64,000 bases of DNA from Malania oleifera (taxonomy: Eukaryota > Streptophyta > Magnoliopsida > Santalales > Ximeniaceae). The DNA is taken from NCBI RefSeq assembly GCF_029873635.1, contig NC_080423.1, positions 110,191,087 to 110,255,086 on the forward strand. Direction: 5' to 3'. Below, piece by piece: positions 55,101-64,000 of this stretch. The notes beneath the pieces are model-generated. The model was given only the letters and a program-made list of their open reading frames with translations, was not told where the DNA came from and did not search any database. Every line of letters begins with the position of its first letter. The stretch's first letter is position 1. A program made the position numbers and the translations under genes.

Positions 55101-58100
55101 CACCCATTCACACCTTCTTTTGTAACTATGATTTAAGTGACATGCCGACCGGTACAAAGGTATGTGGAACTCTAACAATATCTTTGAAAATTTCCAATTC
55201 CAAAATATTATAAAAAGTTTATCGACTTGAGTTTTGAAAAGAAAATATGGAATTTACCATTATTATCATCAATGTGTGACCTATATATGTACTTATTAAA
55301 AAAAATATAATTCCCGAAAGGCATACCCCTTAACTGCTCAACGCCTCGAGGAATTCACATAACCTCACAAGGACCTCAATCAAAAAAGTGCAAAAAGTGC
55401 ACCCATGCAAATGCATAAGCCTTACCATATTGCGCATTTGCCTCTTTAATCATTTTTTGCATCCAAGGCTATGCCTTCGGGTGTTTTTAGGCGTTTTGAG
55501 GAGACTCAGGAGAGCCTCAATTACTTCTTTATTAATCCTGATTTGATTCCTTTTTCCAATTGAAGTTTCAGTTTTGAGAATATAGATGGAAAGCTGATAT
55601 CTTTTAAAACCTAAAACTAGTGAGGTGACCTGCAATGTTCCATAAGAGAAATTGACTAATGTGAATTTTTATTGCTCTTGAAGCTTTATCGAAATTCCAT
55701 GGGGTTAGAAAGACACTACAGGTTAGATTGTATCTTCTGTGAATTATTTCATCTGGAGTGGAAGTGCAACTAATTCCAGGAAAGATTTACTCATCTTTTC
55801 TGTTATTCTGTTTAGTTTGGTATGAAATATGTTGCCATCATAATTTTTGGAATAGGGTTTTAAGCATGGGCATAATTCAGCTTAAACTTGTCTTTTATTA
55901 TGGTTAATGAGTTGCATTCATAGATGGGTGCAATCTAAATGGAAACTGATAGAAACACGGGATGCTTTGATCCTGTCAATAATAAGAGCAATGAGGTTGA
56001 AACTCCAAGAAATTGTTGGTGGATGTGCTCTCACAAAAGAATGTATAAAAATTGGAAAAGCTAAGTTAAGCTAAACAAAGTTTGGAAGTTCAACCTGAAA
56101 CTGAGAGAGGTGATAAGGCGTCTGAGGCTGAGCTGTGCCCGCTCATCGTTAATTGTAAGCTCTTAAACCCCTGCTGAAGTTTTCATGAGCTTCATCTCCA
56201 CCTCAACCTTCAAGTCCATCTGGCCCTAATCAAAATATTCCTCAAATTGCTTCTTCAGAATAATTGAGATAATTTTCTAGACCTGAGACCTTGTGGTTTA
56301 GATCAACTATCCTATCAGCTGAGCTTATTATGGTCACATGAAGGTGAAAGATAAATTTATACCATGTAATGTATGGATCCAGAGAACGATTACAGCCATG
56401 TGATTCTGAAGCACATTATACGTGAGTGCATGCACCACAAATAGTTTAGCCCTAGCTCAGCCTACCCAAATTTCCAGCTCAGCTGAGCCCAATTTACACC
56501 CCTTTGTGTGCATAACTTTAACATGCTTTATTTGATTATGCCAAAATCCTCACTCTCTACTCATTGTTTAATTGCTATTTTTTGACATGTATTTATTGTG
56601 TTCTTTAATGCATTTCTTTTCATGATAATAATTGTGATTACTTTTGTTCTGCATCTTATTGGAATAAGCGTAGACGTTTCTGCGCCAAAAGGTCACTCTT
56701 GCCTCTTCCGAACCAACTTCAATACATGGGAATGGAGGAGATAGAGGTTCTGACATGAAATGTGACATCAAATCATCTCTAGTCTCAAATACAAGTCATT
56801 CTCTACACCATAGCAGGGACTTCACCTGTGCAAGTGGTGTGGACTTTGTACATTCCTTACAACCTACAGACCAAAGTATAGTAGCAATGGAAACAGCCTC
56901 ACACTCTAGTGGGTTTGACAGTAAGGGATACACCAAGAATGGTGGGGAAATCAACTGCCCATTGAATACTCATCATGTAGAAAGCAAATTTGTACATAGT
57001 TCTTCTAAGGTCAATGAGAATACTGCTGGTTCCGGCGGTCTGCGTTATGCTCTTCATCTTCGATTTTTATGCCCTTTTCCCAAGAAATTTTCTAGGTCAA
57101 TCCAAAGGTGCAAGTCTGATCCTCTATCTGCACCAGAAAGAAACTCTATGGACATTGTAGGGGAGCGACGCTTCTTCTTGTACAATGATTTGAGAGTTGT
57201 GTTTCCCCAACGGCATTCGGATACTGATGAGGGCAAGGTATGTATCATAATACTTGTCAAATGTAGTGGCAGTGACATGTGTATTGACTTAATATTGCTA
57301 ATTTTTTTCCATGCATGATCTTCTTTCACTATGAATTTCTAGTAATCCCCGCTTGTCCACATTATTAGTTCCATCCAAGCTCTCTCCTGCTTTTATTTTT
57401 TTAGCAGTGTGCTTTAGGTATCCCAAACACCTCTTGAGCAGAAACTGATCATTTCTATAAATTTCTTATACAACCGCGCACACAGAAAAACAACAAATAG
57501 AATAGAGAAGAGAGAACACAACAATTTAAAGGGTTCAATAATGTGCCTAAGTTGTGAAATGTCCACTACGCTGCAGAATGAGAATGGCCCTTAGGACTTC
57601 AACCCCCATCTAGAACTATGAATAGACCCATGTGTAATTCCTAAATAGCGTCATATAATGATATATGGGCATTACTTCCTGACTCAAAACGTTATATTGT
57701 GCCATCCCTCCTGAACCCTCCAATGGCGCAGTTGATCCATTCATCACCCAGCTAGTTTTTGTATGGAGCACTCAAGGCTTGATGTTAAACGTTCCCTTGG
57801 CTGCATTTGAATATGAGCTGCAAGGCCCACAACTCAACACCTTGGAGGAATTTTGAGGGAGCTCTCTCTGTATTTTCTATGATTTAAGCTCCTCTAGTAA
57901 ATTCGATTGAAGTTTAGTGCATTCATCTCCCCTTTTTTGTCTCCAAGAGTGGGCTTGGTATTTATGCTTTCGATGTTTTAACACTTGTCTTCTGAAAGAC
58001 TTGCTCTTGTGAAGATATGATGGGATTTCAATGTCTTCTTTTGGGGGATAAGCAAGCCATAATATTTTCTTCCAGCCAGCTTCGCGCTACTTTGAACACT

Positions 58101-58275
58101 ATGATGCAGCACCAAACCATAATGTTGTGTTTTATTTGCTTACAGTTACTATAATCTAAATGATTCTTCTCATCCTATGACCCCTATATTGTCTAAAATA
58201 AGTGTTTTTGAAATGCAGTTACATGTAGAATACCATTATCCATCCGACCCAAAATATTTCGACATCAGCAGCTGA
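52160..58275 (+). CDS. Atos-like (DUF4210/FAM214-type) protein, 5 coding exons
   Basis: Predicted 745-aa protein. Exons run 52160-53443, 53554-53805, 55079-55159, 56674-57237 and 58219-58275, with GT-AG borders and phase-0 joins. Residues 1-405 (exon 1) are Ser/Gly-rich, low in recognisable domains and probably disordered. The Atos-like region begins at [19 protein letters not shown] (about 410-428) and continues through [50 protein letters not shown] and [11 protein letters not shown] (540-550). After about 108 poorly conserved residues come [11 protein letters not shown] (about 660) and [12 protein letters not shown] (706-717), then [13 protein letters not shown] at the end. The order matches animal Atos/FAM214 proteins (Pfam DUF4210 plus the so-called chromosome-segregation module). 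Animal Atos is a nuclear transcriptional regulator; the plant role is not known to me. The start is the first ATG after the leader acceptor. Confidence 0.9.
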
Positions 58276-60612
58276 AATGTCGCAGACCATCCCTTTCACC
58301 AGGAATCTGTATGTGTTTGTACATAGTGTACATGTATTTTTTAGGTCATCTTACAGACTGAGGGGACATTAACCCCATTTCACATGTAAAGATCTCCATT
58401 GTGGATAATTAGAAGATTTTATCTCATAATCATCATGGCTTAGTTGATCATATGCCAACCCCAACCTGACTAAAGGAGGAGGGGGGTGTACATGAACATA
58501 CTTTACAAAATCAAGTGATGGAATAAAATTCAGTGGTTTAAACATGTGAGTCATGAACAGAAAAAATATGCAGATCATTCTCATTCATTGATCGAGAAAA
58601 GGGTGATTTATGAATATTTCAATCTATCAGTGGTAGAAGTTATTTTACCTTTACCCCATCAAGGGCAAGGTAAAGTTTATTTGTCTGTGTTGGGGATAGT
58701 TTTGGTCACTGTCGAGTCTGGTCAAGAGGTGGCCCACGAGATGTGTTTAAAGTCATTGTTCATGTTCATATGAGGATGTTGCATAAAATTTTAAGTTCTT
58801 GTGAACCAAAAGTAGCATGGAAAGACTCTGGGACAAGTCAGTATTAGGCTAGAATGTTGGAATTTGGGGTAACCTTGTTTTGTTACACTTCAAAGAGGGG
58901 GACTCTATAAAACTATTTCAAGGGCAACAAAACCTTTTGAAAATTTTGCAAACCCTTGTAAGGCTTGACAAAATGATGCACGTCTTGTCTCGTTTTTGGC
59001 CATGACAAGTTAGGGATAGGGTAATAGTTTTAAAAATTAAATGTTGAAACGGGTCGGTGAAATTTTTGAAACTTAAAGTGTGGTCGGTGTGCTTTGTCCT
59101 TATTTCAAATGCTACAAATATTTGTCAAAATATACTTATTTAGGCGGCTAAAGACACGAAGAATTGGATTACTTATAACGGTTGTTTTGTTCCACTTTAA
59201 TGACAGGATAATCAAAATAGCATTACTAAGAAGAATAACTCAACAACAAAATGAAGAAGACAATTTTACTTTTTTGATTATCAAGCTTGCTTAGCTAAAA
59301 TTGGCTAGTGGGGGATTGGCAAATCTATAGAATGTGTGTACAAGTTGAAACTGTATTCTTCATATTTAAAAGTTATTATAGATTTTTAGTTTAACTGTTA
59401 ATTACAAATGCAAAATCTAGAATTGAAATAAAATGAATAAATTTTATAAAAAAACACAAAGTATTTCATTGTTAGAAATTATTCACATTAAGTATGCTAA
59501 ACATTAGTAGCTTATATATTATTATAATATTTATTACTATCTATTCGATGGCTCATGATATTTACATGTCATATAAAAGAAAACAACTCATGATATTTAC
59601 GTGTCATATAAAAGAAAGAAAACAATCTTTAGCTAGAACGTTGTCTATAGGAATTATTTCAAAAATCCACATGTTTGGTAAAAGATAGACCTTCTTGAGA
59701 TTTGGCAAAAAGGTAGGGACTTTCATTGGAATTTTAAAAAAATTATAGATTTTATTTTAAAATTTGCTAAAAAGACACAAATCTCTGTTCAAAAGACTTA
59801 TTTTTTTAAAATATAAGAGGACGTTAGTATCTTTTTGATAAATTTTAGGAGAGATCCTTAGGATTTTTAAAATCTCAAAAAAAAATTTTGTCTTTTTGCG
59901 AAACCTTAGTAAAGTCAGTGTTTTTGTTCTAAATTTGTATACTTGTATTTTTTAATGAGATGATTCCTTTGAGATTAATTGATCATATGAACAATAATTG
60001 GTCTAGAGTTATTGCAATAGATTTTGAAATGACTTAGGTAAAGTTTGTTCATTTTTTCAATAACTATCCCATCATATGGATGAAAATAACTCATGGATGA
60101 AGAGTGTGTACAAATTTATTCAAATGCTATCTTAAAACAATACCAAAATCGTAATTTTGTGACAATCACTTGAATATTTTAAGATTTTTTGTAATATAAA
60201 ATAATTGTTTAAATAGACATCTTTGAACACTTGTACAAAAAAATAAATAATATCAAGAAAACATTTCCTGTTGAGTTGTGCTATTGAGTTTTCACAATCT
60301 TCATAATAGAATGTCTTTTCTCATCTATAAAAATTAATGGTCTCTTGTTTTTTTTTTTTTTTTCTATTTTTTGTTCAACAATGACTTTGAAATTTCAAAA
60401 TTCTCTTCTTTTTTTATTCATTTAAGATTGATTGCACTTGAGTTTGTACAACTTACATAATAAAAAACAAACTACCTCTGTCTCATTTTTCTTTCTAATT
60501 TGATCAAGAAGTATGAACATAAATCTAACATAAACATTACAATTTCTAATTGTTGAGATGTTTCTTACATAATAAATTTTAAAACTCCTTTTTTTTTTTT
60601 TTTGTCATGCAT
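58276..60612. other. Intergenic downstream of the Atos-like gene
   Basis: The first few hundred bases are probably its 3' UTR. Further on are two M1-type MITE-like elements (58920-59102, weak; 59676-59934) and a 35-bp tandem doublet near 59547-59620 (TCATGATATTTACATGTCAT). No gene was recognised. Confidence 0.5.
59676..59934. mobile_element. Fold-back MITE-like element, family M1, copy 4
   Basis: Left end GGTAAAAGATAGACCTTC and right end AAAGTCAGTGTTTTTGTTCT; the middle carries AAAGACACAAATCTCTG and GACTTATTTTT, as in copy 3. It is shorter (about 260 bp) than the others. A more diverged relative may lie at 58920-59102 (AGGGCAACAAAACC against GTGTGCTTTGTCCTT). Confidence 0.5.
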
Positions 60613-61211
60613 TGTTGACTTTTTAAGTTCGATCCCTATTTTGATACTGACAAAGCATAAGTATCTTATGTGTGCAATTAGTATGTGAACATGTTTACAT
60701 GATTATACGGACATAAAATATAGGTGAAATGGAAACCTAGAGGGAACTTAAAGTTCACATCATCCGGCGTTTTCCATGCACACAAGCAAAATAAGAAGAA
60801 GATATTTATTTTTATTGTAAATGCATTTCAGTTTTTGGATTGTAATAATTGCATCGCATGCATGATAAGAATTTAATGCTCAAAGGCCATAGACTGACCG
60901 TAGGGAACCTAACCAGGGTCGACTGACGTTGGATTTTTTGTGTAGAAACTCGAACCCGAAAAATAAAAGAAAATAAATAAGGAAGAGAGAAATAAAGGAA
61001 AAGAAAGGAAAAAAAGGAAATTGGTTTGGCAAGACCCAAACCGTCGACAGTTTTATAGAGCTTAAGAAAAATCGTCGCCTGTTTCAGTCAACAGGGGAGG
61101 GTCAACTGCCAAACCATCGACGGTTTTGTGAGGGCAGGGAAAGTCGTCGATGGTTTTCCTGTGGGTAAGCTTACTCAAGTAGTAAGCAAGGTGTTTTTAA
61201 AACATAACAAA

Positions 61212-61267
<56 letters not shown>

Positions 61268-64000
61268 GTAGGCTCACCCGGAGCCCGTGCTCGGTCTCCG
61301 ATCATCCTTCCCTTCTCTCTCGGCTTGTCAGTTCATTTTCGGCGGCGGGATTAAAAATCTAGGGTTTTCTGTTATCGAACAGAATCGATTTATTTTTCAG
61401 GAATAGGTAAGGGGATTAAGTTAAGTCAGGTTTTTATCGAATTTGAACTGATTAAAAGGTGTTATATGTATGTATACCTATAGTTTCAAAGTTATTTCGA
61501 AAATCGACCGTTCAAAAAGGGGTTTATAAACTACGATTATATCTTATGGTATTTTGAATAAAATGAATGGTGGAAAACTTGGTTTATCATACAAACTAAA
61601 TATATTATGTTTTTCCTGGTTGTTTATTGGATTATATTCAAATACTGAAATCGTGTGGCAGGTGAATAATCTATATGGTTTTATTGTATAACCGAATCTG
61701 AGTATGGTTATGAAAATACATCCTAGAATGGGGATTTACATTAGTTGTGAAAATACTGAATTGTTTATGAAAATAGTGGAACTGCCTTTGCAAAATACTG
61801 AGATTTGATATGACCACCGAGGGCCGGGTTTTATTTAATGATTGTAAGCTGGGTTATATATAACAACTGTGAGCCAAGTTATATTTAACGGCTGAGGGCC
61901 GAGTTTTATTTGACGACAGGGGCCAGGCTTTATTAAATGACACATTTTATACGAAATGGGTGTATACAATAGTTTTTATTACTTAAATTGCATGATATGA
62001 TTTAAGAACCCTGAGGACTAATTGTATTGTAAGCACGGTACAGTTGTTAGGGAATTACTATTTGGCCATGTGCACCCACATTGTACTAAGAGGTGTAGGG
62101 TGGTTTCAGTCGACTGGCCTACGTAAAGGTTGTACCTTCCTTGGGGTCCGGACCGGGAAGTGATAAGGCAATTGGACCTGTAATTGGGTTGTGGATGCCT
62201 GTAGACGTATTTAACAGATGATTACTTTGACTTTGTCTGGGTTGATCCCCTAGGGCATAGTCCAACCTTTGGACCGCACAACTTGTCATGGGGGTTAAGT
62301 ATGTCATTAGTCCCAATGAGTGTCTTTAATGCATATAAGTTAATTTACATAAATGGTGCTATTATTCATTGAACTGGTTTATACTAAGGAAGCAAATACA
62401 TATTATTCAACTGTAAAGGTGTGAGTACATACATGTATGCGAATTAAAATGCATGAATGTTTATGGTGGAGTAAAACTCTCTGTCTGAGAGCTTACTCAG
62501 TAAGGTGAGTGCCCTGGTAAGTATCAGTTGTAGCCTCACCCAATTAAAAATGGCAATGTTACCAACAGTATCAGAGCAAAGAGGCATTACATGAATGGGA
62601 GTGTAATCTCCCCTATCCTCGGAAACTCTTGCTTATAAATGTTTATGTGTGTGTAAATATAGTCTGCATGTGTTTTTCTCAGTTGTTGTTGATTTACAAA
62701 TAGTTATATTTTGCATACATTAAAACTCATGTTGGCCACACACTGATATTAACTTAATTTGCCTTACTGAGAAGTGTCTCAACCTAATTTATAAATCATC
62801 TTTTCAGGACCATCTCGAGATTGAGCTTAGCAAGTTTTGGGCAGAGTGATAGCTAGTTTTTGTGAATGTCTGTAGTAACTCTAATGTGTTTCAGTTATGT
62901 TTGAAGTCTCCGATATGTATTATGGTTGTATGGATTGAGTTAGTTCTCTTTTTTCTATTGAATTGTGATATGGATATTTCGAGATCTTTATGTATAAAAG
63001 TAGTTTAGAACTCTAGTAATGTTTTGGAGAATGTATTATTTATTTCCACTACTTTTATATAATGAATATGGTATCAGGTACACAGACGTCACTAAAGTAG
63101 CACCCTGGGTCCCACGTGGAGGGTTAGGATGTTACATTTTGGGTCAAATTTAAGGCAAAATAGTAAATTTGAAATGCCCTCGATCGACCACCTCGGTCGA
63201 ACGAACCACTGTGTCGTGGAGTCAACTTTTGACCAAGCTCTGGTCGACAGAACCGAAAAGACTAAGCCTCGGTCGACCGAACCCTAGGCAGTGTAAAAGC
63301 TTTAGTCCACCAAACAAGTTAGAAGTCAATATGTTAACTTCTCTCGGTTGACCGTTCTGTTTTGAACACACCGCCTTCGATCGACCGAAGCAACACATGT
63401 CTGAGACTCCAACTGTTTGGTCGACCGTTTGTGTTGTTCAAATTGGTCACGGTTGACCAAACCATATGAGCAATCAGCCAAACCTTAGCCATGGTCGACC
63501 AAACCTACGAAGGGTTCAAAATCGTCTCGAGACGGTCGACCATATCTGCAGTTCAAAAGTGTCACGGTCAACCGAACATAGTTATACGGTCGTCCGGCCT
63601 TGAATATGGTTGACCGAACCTCTCGGGTTGGCAAGATTTTTACCATGGTTAAACTGGATTATTTTTAATTAAACATTTTTAAAAATTTTCAAAAATACCC
63701 ATTGAATCCCTAACGGTTATATTTTTTGGAAAAACTATATATACTCCCTCATTTGTTCAAATTAAAAGAGATTAGCAAAGTGATTAGTTAAAATCCTCTG
63801 AAAATTTTATTGTGCTAAAATCTTTCATACTCCCACATTTTCATAAACTCATTGTTAAAATTCTTTCTCATACTCTATGGATTACCTATTTTAGAAAGAG
63901 TGCATTGTGTTCTTCATTTTCATTTGTAAAGTTATTGCAATTTGAGGATTGAGTGAATACTCATATATTGTGGGCATGTATACATTTCTTTAAAGCTTAA
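60613..64000 (+). mobile_element. TGTTGAC-type copia LTR (probable SIRE/Maximus), runs off the window
   Basis: Copy C. Starts TGTTGACTTTTTAAG then TTTTGATACTGACAAAGC, as in copies A and B. It is interrupted at 60941-63136 by a nested LTR. After that comes a dense GGTCGACC-type array (63178-63620), then a TATA-like ACTATATATACTCCC (about 63735). The 3' end lies beyond 64000, so whether it is solo cannot be said. Confidence 0.65.
60941..63136 (+). mobile_element. Solo LTR, TGTAACG-type Ty3/gypsy family (probable Tekay-like), diverged
   Basis: Copy C1. Starts TGTAGAAACTCG, ends GGATGTTACA, flanked by an exact 5-bp duplication TTTTG (60936-60940 and 63137-63141). It carries AACCGTCGACAGTT-type palindromes (61036-61160), a long TC tract (61213-61265), GGTAAGGGG (about 61406), a GGGCCGAGTTTTATTT minisatellite (61815-61935) and the ACTGAGAAGTGTCTCAACC block (about 62766). 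It is closer to copy E than to A1, A2 or B1. Confidence 0.7.

Noticed and set aside
58546-58773. 75-aa ORF downstream of the Atos-like gene
   Set aside because: No known motif; it falls near the expected 3' UTR, and coding support is absent.
63178-63620. Possible satellite DNA or tRNA-like palindromes
   Set aside because: The palindromes are irregularly spaced and belong to the LTR; no tandem monomer and no tRNA cloverleaf.

Overview
The window is nuclear DNA from a flowering plant, most likely a eudicot. The species cannot be told from the sequence. The grounds are AT-rich intergenic DNA, short exons with GT-AG introns, and plant-type gene families (a CDC2-related kinase with an N-terminal MGC, a UBC27-type E2 and a plant Atos/DUF4210 protein). 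There are also dense plant LTR retrotransposon remnants, MITE-like elements and a tRNA-type SINE. No bacterial, organellar or CRISPR features were seen.

Layout. 1-2659: end of a TGTAACG-type LTR beside the end of a TGTTGAC-type (probable SIRE/Maximus) LTR. 4.9-11.5 kb: kinase gene on the minus strand, 7 coding exons, 568 aa. 11.9-20.3 kb: AT-rich intergenic DNA with MITE-like elements and microsatellites. 20.3-29.8 kb: a Ty1/copia remnant (minus) carrying a SIRE-like solo LTR, which itself carries two TGTAACG-type solo LTRs; a SINE lies in the copia remnant's repeat-rich end. 32.8-37.2 kb: a second SIRE-like solo LTR with one nested solo LTR. 37.8-39.5 kb: an LTR followed by a primer-binding-like site. 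41.2-58.3 kb: the second gene island, with a 53-aa membrane microprotein gene (+), UBC27 (-) and an Atos-like gene (+). 60.6 kb to the end: a third SIRE-like LTR, open at the window edge, again with a nested solo LTR.

The genes do not form a pathway cluster. They encode a signalling kinase, an E2 ubiquitin conjugase with a UBA domain, a protein with an animal Atos/FAM214-type domain, and an unrecognised small membrane protein. UBC27 and the Atos-like gene are head to head, with an MITE-like element and a cluster of TGGGCY/RGCCCA motifs between them.

The most unusual signal is in the repeats. Two unrelated LTR families carry arrays of palindromes with the same GTCGAC core, mostly just upstream of a TATA-like box. 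One LTR family has repeatedly landed inside the other, and four such insertions have exact 5-bp target-site duplications. The TGTAACG-type LTRs also share blocks that look like intron borders. All exon calls come from reading splice sites and protein motifs by eye; no alignment or database search was run.
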